From positions 1 through 24,431 of the forward strand of contig CAZEKF010000019.1 of NCBI GenBank assembly GCA_964512765.1: DNA of 24,431 nt, in the 5' to 3' direction. Below the pieces are notes generated by a model that saw only the letters and a program-made list of their open reading frames with translations, searched no databases and was not told the origin of the DNA. The translations under genes were made by a program, and so were the position numbers. The DNA is from GW2011-AR15 sp964512765. GTDB taxonomy: Archaea; Nanobdellota; Nanobdellia; Woesearchaeales; GW2011-AR15. Positions 1 to 7,921 of this stretch are shown piece after piece (position 1 is the first letter of the stretch; each line of letters opens with the position of its first letter).

Positions 1-404
1 CATTACAAGGAACAACTATTGAAAAGGGTAAGTTAAGTGAAGATAATGTAAAAATAAGTATTAATGAAAAAGACGTTTCTGTAACATTTTATTATCCTAT
101 TACATTAAAAAATGAGAAGTCAACAAAAGAAATTAAAGAATATAACGCCGAAATACCTGTTCCTTTAGGCCAAGATTATTCAATTGCACGAGAAATCTTA
201 CAAAAAACTATAGATCATCCAGAAGGTTATAATCTTGGTCATGATTGTGACAATCTTAACAAACCTGGATATGTTAAAATATTTTATTTTAATGATAGAA
301 TTATAATAAGAGACTATGAACCTCTTGCCAAATCAATGTTGTTACACACGTTTACATTTCAGTTCCTTGTTGAAGATTTAAAGATATACGGATACTGTGA
401 ATAA
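1..404 (+). CDS. C-terminal part of an unidentified protein (5' end outside window)
   Basis: An open frame runs from the left edge (first full codon at base 3) to TAA at 402-404, giving 133 residues of the C-terminal part. I do not recognise the family. The segment looks beta-rich, with stretches such as VKISINEKDVSVTFYYPITL, followed by a helical-looking region (SIARE.LQKTI) and two Cys near the end. The next gene starts one base after the stop (TAA-T-ATG), so the two are probably one operon. Because that neighbour is secreted, this could be another secreted or pilin-like cell-surface protein, but this is inference from context only. Confidence 0.6.
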   Translation, partial: LQGTTIEKGKLSEDNVKISINEKDVSVTFYYPITLKNEKSTKEIKEYNAEIPVPLGQDYSIAREILQKTIDHPEGYNLGHDCDNLNKPGYVKIFYFNDRIIIRDYEPLAKSMLLHTFTFQFLVEDLKIYGYCE

Positions 405-405
405 T

Positions 406-2610
406 ATGATGAAAAAAATATTGGTCCTTGTTTTTGTAATGTTTTTTTTAGTAGGTTTTGCTGTTGCACAGACTTGTGATGATGATGATGTTGAAACAGA
501 CACTTATGAAGAAAAAGATGGTATTAACCCGTTTGATAACCAGTTGATTACTGTGTATGACAAAGACGGAAACATAATTGAATCAGATGAAGATGGTGCA
601 TGTTTGACACAGTACAAACTGTATGAGAGTTATTGTAATGAAAATAACGAAATCCGTGTTGAAGAAATTCGTTGTGATGAGTTATTTGGTATGGCTTGTC
701 ATGAAGGTAAATGCAAGGAAATCCTATCATGTGATGATCCAGATAAAGATGATCCAAATACGAAAGGACTAACAACATTTGTTTTGGATAAAGGTTCAAA
801 AGTTAAGATTGATGAGTGTCTTGCAGGGACACTATACGAATACACTTGCCAAGATAACTACCTTATTGAAACAAACGTTGACTGCGGTTTTGAACATAAT
901 AAAGAATGTTTGGATGGTAGGTGTGTTACTCCTAAATGTTATGATAATTCACATGATTTTGGAAATAAAGGTATCTCTTACATAACTGATGAAAACAACA
1001 AAATTATTGTTCAGGAAGAAGATTACTGCTTAAACCACCCAAATAAAATATTAGGCGAAAATTCTCCAAATGAACTAATAAAACCATATTGTGAAACTCC
1101 TGAATCATATAGATTAAAACAGTCAACCATAGATTGCAGAAAAGATTTCAATAAAGGTTGTATTAAAGGTGCTTGTGTAGATATAGTATCTTGCACAATT
1201 AATAAGGATGCTTTTCTACCTTATGCACCAAGTTCAATTACAGTCAATTATGGTAATGGTCAAAGTCGAAAATTCATAGATTATTGTTTTAATGATGCCA
1301 TTGAACATTATTACTGCGATGGTCTTTTTCCAATGAAACAAACAAAGGAGAGCTGTCCGGTTGGCTTAGCTTGTAGCAATGGAAGGTGCGGTGTTGTGGA
1401 TTCAGATGGAGATGGTGTAATGGATCGTAAAGATAATTGTGACGATACAATGATGGGTGATTCTGTCAATGAAATTGGTTGTTCATGCTACCAACAAAAA
1501 ATTAAACTAGTAGAAAATAGATATGTTAATTTTGGTTTTGAAAAAAAGGATTGTGAAGATTTAGAAACAAAAGAAATTCCCTGTGGCAAAAATTCACATT
1601 GTTGCAATGGAATATTTGACGGTCCAGATTTAGAACTCTTACCAGATTGTGGTTTAGAATGTGATCCATGTGATACGCAATGTGTTGAAGTCGTGAGTGG
1701 TGGAGATTATTCTCTACTTCTTGTCCCTATTGACTACACCTCATCTCAACAGAATAGTAGACTTAACAACAAGAATGACTGGAAATTTCGTGCAGGTCGT
1801 GACGCACTATATATAAGCACTACTCCGCCATTTTGTGAATCAGCTGATTTTGAAACCGTGCTTGAATCACCTGCAGGTAAATCGTTTATAGATGAAACAA
1901 AATGTGATGGTAATCTAATAGATAATGAAAACTACCCAAGTTTTGGATCAATTGACATATTTGAAGGAAAAGAGTTTAATCCAATTGTCTCGATTTATAG
2001 ATTAGATGTGTTTGGAATAGCTCCTGATCCCTCCTTACAATACACAATGGGACTTGATAATTTTGAAGAATATGTTATTAAAAAAATACCCGAATATACT
2101 TCTTTTTGTTCTGGTGTTGATCATGTTTCTTTCCTGATACCAAGTGAAGGAACGGGCTTTGCCACAAATGTAGGGACGGGTTTTAACTATGTCTATGGGA
2201 ATGAACCTGAAAGAAATATAATCGTACATGAACTAGGACATAGTTTATGTGGTCTTGAAGATGAATATGTTCCCGAAAGGAGCACATATGATGAAAATCT
2301 AATAAACTGTGATACTTACCCTGTTGTTGAAACTGATAGCGAAGGTAATGAACAATATTTATGTAAATGGCAGTTACAATTGGACGATCCCAGAAGAAAA
2401 GAGTATCAATATGATTATTATGCTCCCTATGCAGGTTGTGTTATAGGGTGTGTTGATGAATACTCTTTTAGACCTAGTGAACCAAACGTTAATTCTATGA
2501 TGGGTTCAAACGATAAAGTTGGTCCAGGTGAACTTGGAATAGGAACATGGAATTATTTAGGATACGCAAGATGTCAGGATGTTTTGTTAAACAGTTTAAG
2601 TGGTAGTTAG
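406..2610 (+). CDS. Secreted Cys-rich metallopeptidase, M64-like (HELGHSLCGLEDEY)
   Basis: A 734-residue protein from ATG 406. A GTG nine bases earlier (397) is in frame but overlaps the upstream gene; ATG 406 follows that gene's stop by one base. Residues 1-22 form a clear signal peptide (MMKKILVLVFVMFFLVGFAVA) and Cys follows at once. Four similar Cys-rich repeats of about 65-85 residues cover bases 475-729, 730-936, 937-1191 and 1192-1389; each ends in a C-x-x-G-x-C type motif. An Asp-rich DSDGDGVMDRKDNC loop (1399-1440) looks like a thrombospondin-type-3 calcium site. The C-terminal third carries HELGHSLCGLEDEY at residues 608-621, the zinc motif HExxH plus the DEY of M64 (IgA-peptidase-like) enzymes. 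It should act outside the cell. The peptidase call is confident; the substrate is unknown. Confidence 0.8.
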   Translation: MMKKILVLVFVMFFLVGFAVAQTCDDDDVETDTYEEKDGINPFDNQLITVYDKDGNIIESDEDGACLTQYKLYESYCNENNEIRVEEIRCDELFGMACHEGKCKEILSCDDPDKDDPNTKGLTTFVLDKGSKVKIDECLAGTLYEYTCQDNYLIETNVDCGFEHNKECLDGRCVTPKCYDNSHDFGNKGISYITDENNKIIVQEEDYCLNHPNKILGENSPNELIKPYCETPESYRLKQSTIDCRKDFNKGCIKGACVDIVSCTINKDAFLPYAPSSITVNYGNGQSRKFIDYCFNDAIEHYYCDGLFPMKQTKESCPVGLACSNGRCGVVDSDGDGVMDRKDNCDDTMMGDSVNEIGCSCYQQKIKLVENRYVNFGFEKKDCEDLETKEIPCGKNSHCCNGIFDGPDLELLPDCGLECDPCDTQCVEVVSGGDYSLLLVPIDYTSSQQNSRLNNKNDWKFRAGRDALYISTTPPFCESADFETVLESPAGKSFIDETKCDGNLIDNENYPSFGSIDIFEGKEFNPIVSIYRLDVFGIAPDPSLQYTMGLDNFEEYVIKKIPEYTSFCSGVDHVSFLIPSEGTGFATNVGTGFNYVYGNEPERNIIVHELGHSLCGLEDEYVPERSTYDENLINCDTYPVVETDSEGNEQYLCKWQLQLDDPRRKEYQYDYYAPYAGCVIGCVDEYSFRPSEPNVNSMMGSNDKVGPGELGIGTWNYLGYARCQDVLLNSLSGS

Positions 2611-2934
2611 TTAACCATACATCAATGTCCCAACAATAACTCCAACTTCTGTTAATATCCAACCAATATAAACCAGAATGATGGGTTTTTCTTTGTGTAC
2701 AATACCGTATATTAACCCTATGATTGCACAGATCATATAGCCTATCCATGAAATTAAAGAAACACCTGCTGCGCTTTTTTCTATAAAAATTTTTAACATC
2801 TGAGGCAATGTTGTTAACGGACCTACAACTCCAACCACATAGATTAATTTGTCAAGAAATTTTTTAAACTTGTTTGAATGATTTTTTCGTTTACGTTTAT
2901 GATAATGATGCAATCCTTTTGAATTAAAAGCCAT
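2611..2934 (-). CDS. PQ-loop / SemiSWEET-like membrane protein
   Basis: A 107-residue protein with a basic, His-rich N-terminus (residues 1-28) and three membrane segments near residues 30-50, 57-78 and 84-106. The first contains GPLTTLPQMLKIF, the PQ-loop motif of the MtN3/SWEET superfamily, followed by KSAAGVSLISW, typical of the loop into helix 2. Three helices is the half-transporter (SemiSWEET) size; such proteins dimerise to move sugars or related small molecules. The stop directly abuts the stop of the convergent metallopeptidase gene. A TATA-like TTATAA lies about 27 nt upstream of the ATG and no SD is seen, so the mRNA is probably leaderless. The substrate cannot be read from the sequence. 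Confidence 0.8.
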   Translation of the reverse strand: MAFNSKGLHHYHKRKRKNHSNKFKKFLDKLIYVVGVVGPLTTLPQMLKIFIEKSAAGVSLISWIGYMICAIIGLIYGIVHKEKPIILVYIGWILTEVGVIVGTLMYG

Positions 2935-2956
2935 TATTAATCTTTGAAAGTATGAG

Positions 2957-2968
2957 TTTATAATATTT
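2957..2968. promoter_or_regulatory. TATA box between the divergent PQ-loop and pgk genes
   Basis: TTTATAATATTT contains the palindrome TTATAA (2958-2963). Its centre is about 27 nt upstream of the PQ-loop ATG on the minus strand, right for a leaderless transcript. On the plus strand it would place a start near 2987, leaving a leader of about 38 nt that holds the pgk SD. One element may serve both genes. Confidence 0.5.
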
Positions 2969-3011
2969 GTGAAAACATTTAAAAATCACAAGAAACTATC
3001 GTTTATATTAA

Positions 3012-3018
3012 GAGGTGG
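3012..3018 (+). promoter_or_regulatory. Shine-Dalgarno site of pgk
   Basis: GAGGTGG ends six bases before the ATG at 3025 and fixes that start. It is one of the few genes here with a clear SD, implying a leadered mRNA. Confidence 0.7.
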
Positions 3019-3024
3019 CTATCA

Positions 3025-4197
3025 ATGTTCTTCAAGCTAAAAGACTTTGACTTTGAAAATAAGAGAGTTCTCATTAGAGTTGATTTCAATGTTCCCATTG
3101 AAAATGGAATAATAAAAGACGATGCAAGAATAAGAAAAGCACTTCCTACTATTAACTATGTCCTAGACCAGAACCCGAAACAAATAATTATTATTTCTCA
3201 TTTAGGCAGACCAAAGAATGAGTATAGCCCTGAATTTTCTTTAAAACCTGTTTGTGAAAAAACAAAAGAGTTGCTTGGCAAAGACATTTTTTTTGAGATT
3301 AATCCTAGAATTATTAACCTTACTGAGATGTCAAGTGCAAAAATCGTGATGCTTGAAAATCTAAGGTTTGACAAGGTTGAAAAAGAAAATGATATAGATT
3401 TTGCTGCAAAATTAGCTAGTTTTGCTGACGTGTTTGTGTTTGACGCGTTTGCAACTGCACATAGAGAACATGCATCTGTTATTGGTGTTCAACAACATAT
3501 TCCTACTTGTATTGGTTTTTTAATGGAAAAAGAACTTGAATTTCTTAAAAAAGTAACTGATAAACCAAAAAAACCGTTTGTAGCAATTATTGGCGGTGCA
3601 AAATCTGACAAAATTAATGTTATTAATATGTTAATAAAAAAAGTTAGTGTATTAATTATTGGAGGTATATTAGCTAACACTTTTCTGAAAGCAAAAGGTA
3701 TCAATATTGGCAATTCAAAGTATAGTGAAGAATCTCTTGGATTTGCAAAAGAATTACTTAACAAATATCCAAAAAAGATTGCATTACCTGTTGATTTTAT
3801 TCTTGGTAGAGATTTTTTAAATGATACAGAGACGCATATAGGAGGCATTAAAGATGATTTAACAGGTTGGATGATAATGGACATTGGTCCTTATACAATT
3901 ACAGGATATAAAGAAATACTTAGAAAAGCAAAAACAGTAGTGTGGGCAGGGCCTATTGGTGTGTTTGAATTTGAGAAATTCAGAAGAGGCACCTGGGACA
4001 TTGCAAATTATTTATCTGAATCAAAAGCAGTTAAAATAATAGGCGGTGGTGACTCTGCGTCTGCAATTAAAACTTTCAACCTTCAGGATAAAATGACGCA
4101 TGTCTCTACAGGTGGCGGTGCCTCATTAGAGTTATTGGCTGGTCATAAACTTGCCGCTGTAAATGCATTGGAAGAGAATTATAAGAAGTTTAAATAA
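3025..4197 (+). CDS. pgk: Phosphoglycerate kinase
   Basis: A 390-residue cytoplasmic enzyme that interconverts 1,3-bisphosphoglycerate + ADP with 3-phosphoglycerate + ATP in glycolysis and gluconeogenesis. Family motifs occur in order: RVDFNVP (18-24), HLGRP (59-63), ENLRFD, DAFATAHREHAS, IGGAKSDKI (from about 189), GWMIMDIGP, VVWAGPIGVFEF, IGGGDSASAI (from about 339) and VSTGGGASLELLAG (from about 360). The Gly-rich nucleotide motifs and substrate-binding Arg/His residues are in place, so it should be active. The GGAK segment reads GGAKSDK where many homologues have GGAKVSDK, one residue shorter. The start is set by the SD at 3012-3018. The next gene has its own TATA box, so pgk may be monocistronic. 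Confidence 0.97.
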   Translation: MFFKLKDFDFENKRVLIRVDFNVPIENGIIKDDARIRKALPTINYVLDQNPKQIIIISHLGRPKNEYSPEFSLKPVCEKTKELLGKDIFFEINPRIINLTEMSSAKIVMLENLRFDKVEKENDIDFAAKLASFADVFVFDAFATAHREHASVIGVQQHIPTCIGFLMEKELEFLKKVTDKPKKPFVAIIGGAKSDKINVINMLIKKVSVLIIGGILANTFLKAKGINIGNSKYSEESLGFAKELLNKYPKKIALPVDFILGRDFLNDTETHIGGIKDDLTGWMIMDIGPYTITGYKEILRKAKTVVWAGPIGVFEFEKFRRGTWDIANYLSESKAVKIIGGGDSASAIKTFNLQDKMTHVSTGGGASLELLAGHKLAAVNALEENYKKFK

Positions 4198-4208
4198 TTC
4201 TGATAAGA

Positions 4209-4217
4209 TTTATATAG
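4209..4217 (+). promoter_or_regulatory. TATA box for the phosphodiesterase gene
   Basis: TTTATATAG is centred about 37 nt before ATG 4250. It predicts transcription starting near 4238-4245, just before that ATG. This argues against the in-frame TTG at 4238 as the start. Confidence 0.55.
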
Positions 4218-4249
4218 TCAAGATTTAATAGGTTATTTTGATTAAAAAA

Positions 4250-4759
4250 ATGAAAATAGGCATCATATCAGACACACACGAACAAGTAGATAATATAAAA
4301 AAAGCGGTTAAAGTATTTAACAAAGAAAAAGTTGGTTGTGTATATCACGCAGGTGATATTTGCAGTCCTTCTGTTTTGCATTTGTTTGGAGAACTTAATT
4401 GTAAAATTAAGGTAGTGTTTGGTAATAATGACAAAGACGTTTTCAAACATTTAAAGTATAAACCAGATAACATGAGTTTTCATGATGTTTTATTAACAGA
4501 AACTGTTAATGGAAAAAAACTTTGTATGTTACATGGAGATCCTGTTGATGTTGTCAATGCAATATTTGAAAGTAAGCAGTATGATATTATAATAAAAGGA
4601 CATACTCATGTTGCTGAAATCAAACAAAATGAAAAAACTATAATGATAAACCCTGGTAATTTATTCGGACCTTACTCAGATTTCACAAAAAAATATACAA
4701 AGCCGAGTGTTGCTGTTTATGATTTTAAAACAAACAAAGCAAGGATAATTGAACTATGA
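4250..4759 (+). CDS. YfcE/MJ0936-type metallophosphoesterase
   Basis: A 169-residue calcineurin-like phosphoesterase of the small YfcE/MJ0936 class, which hydrolyses phosphodiesters with two metal ions. Metal-ligand motifs are complete: SDTH (D8, H10), GD (D36), GNND (58-61), HGD (H95) and GHTH (117-120), followed by the typical INPGN. An in-frame TTG four codons earlier (4238) is possible, but ATG 4250 gives the normal family N-terminus (MKIGIISDTH) and fits the upstream TATA box. The stop overlaps the next start (ATGA), so it is translationally coupled to the SdpI-like membrane protein. The physiological substrate is unknown. Confidence 0.88.
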   Translation: MKIGIISDTHEQVDNIKKAVKVFNKEKVGCVYHAGDICSPSVLHLFGELNCKIKVVFGNNDKDVFKHLKYKPDNMSFHDVLLTETVNGKKLCMLHGDPVDVVNAIFESKQYDIIIKGHTHVAEIKQNEKTIMINPGNLFGPYSDFTKKYTKPSVAVYDFKTNKARIIEL

Positions 4760-5442
4760 AGACAGAAAAAAATCAAAGATTTTTTGTGTCTCCGAAAACA
4801 AAAAAGTTTTCGAAGAAAACACATTTAATAATTGGAATAGTTGTACTTAGTTATTTAATAGCGATTGCACTGTATCCATCAATGCCTGAGCTTATTGCAT
4901 CTCACTGGAACATTAACGGTGAAGTGGATGGTTACATGACAAAGTTCTGGGGATTGTTTTTATTGCCTTTTGTTTTAACAGGTTGTGTTGTGCTGTTTTA
5001 TTTTATACCTAAGATAGATCCGTTAAAAAAAAATATTAAGAAGTTTCAGAACCATTATGAGTCTTTTATCCTAGTGTTAACTTTATATTTGTTTTATATA
5101 AACGCATTAACTGTTACATGGAACCTTGGCTACAGGTTTGATTTAAATGTGTTCATGATAGCGTCTATATCTTTCTTGTTCATTTACATAGGGTTTTTTT
5201 TAAAAACAGCTAAACGAAACTGGTTTATTGGTATTAGAACACCTTGGACATTAAGCAATGATAAAGTATGGGAAAAAACTCATCAATTAGGGAGTAAATT
5301 ATTCATAGCTTCTGGGATAATCTCATTGTTCGGATTGTTCAAAAGTAAATGTTTGATTTGGTTTTTGTTAGTTCCTGTTCTGTTGTCAACGTTAGTTTTG
5401 TTTGTTTATAGCTATTTAGAATGGAAAAAGCTTAAGAAATAA
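4756..5442 (+). CDS. DUF1648/SdpI-family membrane protein
   Basis: A 228-residue integral membrane protein with about six hydrophobic segments. Near residue 40 it has the DUF1648 signature P..IASHWNINGEVDGY, and near residues 155-180 the SdpI-type motif WFIGIRTPWTLSNDKVWEKT with a following H and G. SdpI of Bacillus is an immunity and signalling protein against a toxic peptide. In archaea these homologues are mostly uncharacterised. The start overlaps the phosphodiesterase stop by four bases (ATGA), so the two are co-translated. The family is clear; immunity is not implied here, since no toxin gene is visible. Confidence 0.8.
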   Translation: MKTEKNQRFFVSPKTKKFSKKTHLIIGIVVLSYLIAIALYPSMPELIASHWNINGEVDGYMTKFWGLFLLPFVLTGCVVLFYFIPKIDPLKKNIKKFQNHYESFILVLTLYLFYINALTVTWNLGYRFDLNVFMIASISFLFIYIGFFLKTAKRNWFIGIRTPWTLSNDKVWEKTHQLGSKLFIASGIISLFGLFKSKCLIWFLLVPVLLSTLVLFVYSYLEWKKLKK

Positions 5443-5464
5443 CATTCATTTCTTTTTTATTATT

Positions 5465-6055
5465 ATGAAACTAATTGGTAAAGGTGCAGAAGCTGAACTA
5501 TATCAGGATAAAGATAAAGTAATTAAGAAAAGGATTTCTAAAGGGTACAGGATAAAAGAGTTAGATAATACGTTAAGAAAGTCTAGAACTAGGAGAGAAG
5601 CTAAAGTTTTACAAAAGTTACCTAAAGAAATACCTGCTCCTGAGTTAATTCATATGGATGATAAAAACATGGACATTGACATGACATATGTTAAAGGTGA
5701 AAAAGTCAGGGATATATTAGACAATAATCTTAGCATATGTAAAGAAATTGGTGAGAAAATAGCAATAATGCACAATGCAGGAATTATACACGGTGATTTA
5801 ACAACGTCTAACATGATATTCAATAATAAAGTATACTTTATTGACTTTGGATTAAGTTATTTCTCAGAAAAGATTGAGGATAAAGCTGTTGATCTGCATT
5901 TAATGAGACAAGCACTTGAAAGTAAACATTACAAAGTTTATGAAAAAGCATTTGAACAGGTACTTAAAGGATACAAATTTAAATCTAATAATTTCAAAGC
6001 AATAATAGAAAGATTAGAAAAAGTTGAAGCGCGAGGGAGGAACAAAGGTAAATGA
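5465..6055 (+). CDS. bud32: KEOPS protein kinase Bud32
   Basis: A 196-residue small atypical kinase/ATPase of the KEOPS complex, which works with Kae1 to make the t6A base at position 37 of ANN-decoding tRNAs. Features in order: GKGAEAELY (Gly-rich region, 5-13), VIKKR (ATP-binding Lys), YRIKELDNTLRKSRTRREAKVL (the Bud32-specific helix), IIHGDLTTSNMIF (catalytic D111, N116) and FIDFGLS (metal-binding D127). The length is normal for free-standing Bud32. Kae1, to which it is fused in many archaea, is not in this window. The stop overlaps the next start (ATGA). The 22-nt spacer upstream shows no clear TATA box, so it may be read from the preceding promoter. Confidence 0.93.
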   Translation: MKLIGKGAEAELYQDKDKVIKKRISKGYRIKELDNTLRKSRTRREAKVLQKLPKEIPAPELIHMDDKNMDIDMTYVKGEKVRDILDNNLSICKEIGEKIAIMHNAGIIHGDLTTSNMIFNNKVYFIDFGLSYFSEKIEDKAVDLHLMRQALESKHYKVYEKAFEQVLKGYKFKSNNFKAIIERLEKVEARGRNKGK

Positions 6056-6798
6056 AAACTGTTTTAATAACAGGAGCAACCACTGGTATAGGTTATGAGT
6101 TTGTTAAAATATTTTCAAAAAATAAGTATGATTTAATATTAACAGCTAGAAAATCATCTAGGCTTAACAAATTAAAAAAAGAATTTCCAAAAGCAACTAT
6201 TATTGCACAGGATTTATCCTTGCCTAATGCAGCTGAAGAATTATTTAATAAAATTAAAACAAAAAAAATCAATGTATTGATTAACAATGCAGGTTTTGGC
6301 TTTTCTGGTTCTTTTGACAAAACTGAAACAAAAACATTAGTTGATATGGTTAATCTTAATGTAACAGCTTTAACACAGTTAACAAGTATAGTTGTTGATA
6401 AAATGCAGTCTGGAGATAAAATCATGAATGTTGCATCTGTTGCAGGGTTTTTTCCAGGACCGTACATGGCAGTGTATTATGCAACTAAAGCATACGTGTT
6501 ATCGTTTTCTGAAGCTATTTCACAGGAATTGAAAACTAAAGGTATCCAAGTAAGTGTTTTATGCCCTGGCGCAACTAAAACAGAATTTTTTAAAAGAGCA
6601 AATCCTAAATCTGGCATGTCAGAAAAGTTTGATATGAACTCAATGACTGCTAAACAAGTAGCTGAAATTGGATATAAAGGTTTAATGAAGAATAAAACCA
6701 TTATTGTTACAGGATTAATGAACAAAATACGCACTAACATACCAAGGTTCTTACCTAGAAATCTTGTTACAAAAATAATTGAAAAAATACAGAAGTAA
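6052..6798 (+). CDS. Short-chain dehydrogenase/reductase (SDR)
   Basis: A 248-residue classical SDR, an NAD(P)-dependent oxidoreductase with a Rossmann fold. TGATTGIG (7-14) is the cofactor loop, and TARKS with an Arg after strand 2 hints at NADPH. NNAG lies at 78-81, the catalytic Ser is S129 in NVASVAG, and Y142/K146 (YYATK) complete the active site, followed by LCPGATKTEFF. It is translationally coupled to bud32 by ATGA, with GGGAGG at 6035-6040 as a plausible ribosome site. The substrate is unknown; the closest general resemblance is to YdfG/DltE-type reductases. It ends directly against the convergent zinc-ribbon gene. Confidence 0.9.
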   Translation: MKTVLITGATTGIGYEFVKIFSKNKYDLILTARKSSRLNKLKKEFPKATIIAQDLSLPNAAEELFNKIKTKKINVLINNAGFGFSGSFDKTETKTLVDMVNLNVTALTQLTSIVVDKMQSGDKIMNVASVAGFFPGPYMAVYYATKAYVLSFSEAISQELKTKGIQVSVLCPGATKTEFFKRANPKSGMSEKFDMNSMTAKQVAEIGYKGLMKNKTIIVTGLMNKIRTNIPRFLPRNLVTKIIEKIQK

Positions 6799-7131
6799 TC
6801 AATAACTCATATCTAATTCTGTCTGAGGATCTAAATAATCTCCTTTGTCAACTTCAACTGCACTTTTCTTATTTTGTTTATACTTCACTGTTTGTTTACT
6901 TTTTTGTTTAATATTTCCCATTACTAAATCATCTAATTGTGCGTATGTGATTTTTTTCAGGTCGTCAAAACTTTTAATTTCAAAAGCACGTAATGCTTTT
7001 CTAAGTAAAGCATCTTCGCTTGCTTTTACTTCTTTAAACACAGTATGTTTACCAATACATTTATTGCATACTGCACTCTTACCAATAAAATACAGAAACG
7101 TAATATCTTTATTGCATGAATCACATATCAT
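6799..7131 (-). CDS. Small zinc-ribbon protein, unknown function
   Basis: A 110-residue protein. CDSC (3-6) and CNKC (about 22-25) form a four-Cys zinc site at the N-terminus. A helical middle region (DALLRKALRAF..KSFDDLKKITYAQLDDLVMG) and a Lys-rich, probably disordered tail end in DYLDPQTELDMSY. No enzymatic motif is seen. The basic tail with a zinc ribbon suggests nucleic-acid or protein binding, which is inference. Its own TATA box lies inside the end of the upstream ACT-domain gene and predicts a leaderless mRNA, so it can be expressed separately. Confidence 0.75.
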   Translation of the reverse strand: MICDSCNKDITFLYFIGKSAVCNKCIGKHTVFKEVKASEDALLRKALRAFEIKSFDDLKKITYAQLDDLVMGNIKQKSKQTVKYKQNKKSAVEVDKGDYLDPQTELDMSY

Positions 7132-7157
7132 ATTTTTGTGTGAAAGAAAAAATGTAT

Positions 7158-7167
7158 TAATATATAT
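7158..7167 (-). promoter_or_regulatory. TATA box for the zinc-ribbon gene
   Basis: On the minus strand this reads TTAATATATA, centred about 31 nt upstream of the ATG at 7131. It overlaps the last codon of the ACT-domain gene. Confidence 0.5.
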
Positions 7168-7835
7168 TACGGTTTTTTGTAAAATTCAACTGTGATTTCT
7201 CTTTGCAACACATCATACGCTCTTGACACATCTTTATCATATAATATAAAAGTGGCTTCTGTTTCTGTGTTAACAACATCTATTATTGATATATTATTTG
7301 CGTTCAATGTTTTGGTTATTGCATAATAATATCCTGGTGCATCAATCATTTCATACGGAATTTTCATTGAAATAGATGCCATGTTTTTGTTAATGCCTTT
7401 AACCTCCTCTCCTTTCAATATCTCTGTAAACTTTTCCTCGTACTTTTCATTACCTACTACAAGAATTTCATAGTTACCCTGGATAATGTTTAATGTGTCA
7501 CCAATTGTAAAGTCTACAACGTCGTATAATTTGATCAGTTTCTTAAAAATTGTAGCAGATTTCATTAAAGAAATTTCAAACAAGTTAGATTTAACAAACA
7601 AGTCTGTTTTTTTAGTAAGTTTAAACTTTTTATAAGGTAATTTTTGTTGAGTTTCTATATATCTCCTTATAGCCATTGATATTGCAGATAGTTTAACCTG
7701 GCCTAGTTCTTTTTCAATATCTGGCCTTAAATACTCTGCTAATGCCATTATATTGATAAGATCTTTTTCCAAGGCCTCATGAATAAACGGTTTGTCCTGT
7801 AATAATTTCTTTGTAATATGAGCTATTGTTGGCAT
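7167..7835 (-). CDS. ACT-domain regulator of amino-acid metabolism (COG2150-like)
   Basis: A 222-residue protein. The first 65 residues form a helical domain found in archaeal ACT proteins, with the pattern KDLINIMALAEYLRPDIEK.LG..KLSAISMAIRRYI. The middle resembles a degenerate ACT-like segment (VDFTIGDTLNIIQGNYEILV). The last 75 residues are an ACT domain (IDAPGYYYAITKTLNANNISIIDVV.TETEATFILYDKD) like those of aspartokinases, which bind amino acids. No kinase domain is present, so the protein is a stand-alone sensor or regulator. It is divergent from the LysW operon across an 86-bp promoter region with repeated TTAACA sites, suggesting that it regulates that operon and itself. DNA binding is inferred from context, not shown by a classic helix-turn-helix. 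Confidence 0.75.
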   Translation of the reverse strand: MPTIAHITKKLLQDKPFIHEALEKDLINIMALAEYLRPDIEKELGQVKLSAISMAIRRYIETQQKLPYKKFKLTKKTDLFVKSNLFEISLMKSATIFKKLIKLYDVVDFTIGDTLNIIQGNYEILVVGNEKYEEKFTEILKGEEVKGINKNMASISMKIPYEMIDAPGYYYAITKTLNANNISIIDVVNTETEATFILYDKDVSRAYDVLQREITVEFYKKP

Positions 7836-7846
7836 AAAAATAAAGT

Positions 7847-7888
7847 AATTAACATTAATATTTAAATTTTGTTAAAAAATTAACATTA
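7847..7888. promoter_or_regulatory. Candidate operator: 11-bp direct repeat plus inverted TTAACA site
   Basis: AATTAACATTA occurs twice, at 7847-7857 and 7878-7888, exactly 31 bp apart (about three helical turns). An inverted copy, TGTTAA (7870-7875), forms with the second copy the palindrome TGTTAA-AAAA-TTAACA. The cluster covers the minus-strand TATA box of the ACT gene and ends just upstream of the plus-strand TATA box, a suitable place for a regulator controlling both. Confidence 0.5.
7859..7866 (-). promoter_or_regulatory. TATA box for the ACT-domain regulator
   Basis: On the minus strand TTTAAATA is centred about 28 nt before the ATG at 7835, as expected for a leaderless transcript. 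It lies between the two TTAACA repeats. Confidence 0.55.
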
Positions 7889-7890
7889 TG

Positions 7891-7900
7891 TTTATATATA
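7891..7900 (+). promoter_or_regulatory. TATA box of the LysW operon
   Basis: TTTATATATA is centred 26 nt upstream of ATG 7922, an excellent archaeal TATA box for a leaderless mRNA. It directly follows the second TTAACATTA repeat. It is the only strong plus-strand promoter seen between here and lysJ. Confidence 0.7.
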
Positions 7901-7921
7901 AATTGAGAGTTCATGACCTAG

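Noticed and set aside
397..405. GTG at 397 as start of the metallopeptidase
   Set aside because: It overlaps the upstream coding end and adds three residues before a perfect signal peptide that begins at ATG 406.
3001..3010. GTTTATATTA as the pgk TATA box
   Set aside because: It lies only about 19 nt before the ATG and next to the SD, too close for transcription to include the SD; the box at 2957-2968 fits better.
3589..3615. One-residue-shorter GGAKSDK motif in phosphoglycerate kinase as a sign of inactivity
   Set aside because: All other substrate and nucleotide motifs are intact, and this loop can vary; it is noted in the entry only.
3489..3884. 131-codon minus-strand frame inside pgk
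   Set aside because: It is an antisense shadow of a strongly conserved gene with no start signals.
6845..7195. 116-codon plus-strand frame opposite the zinc-ribbon gene
   Set aside because: It is the antisense shadow of the Cys-containing minus-strand gene, has no promoter or SD, and its composition follows the opposite codons.
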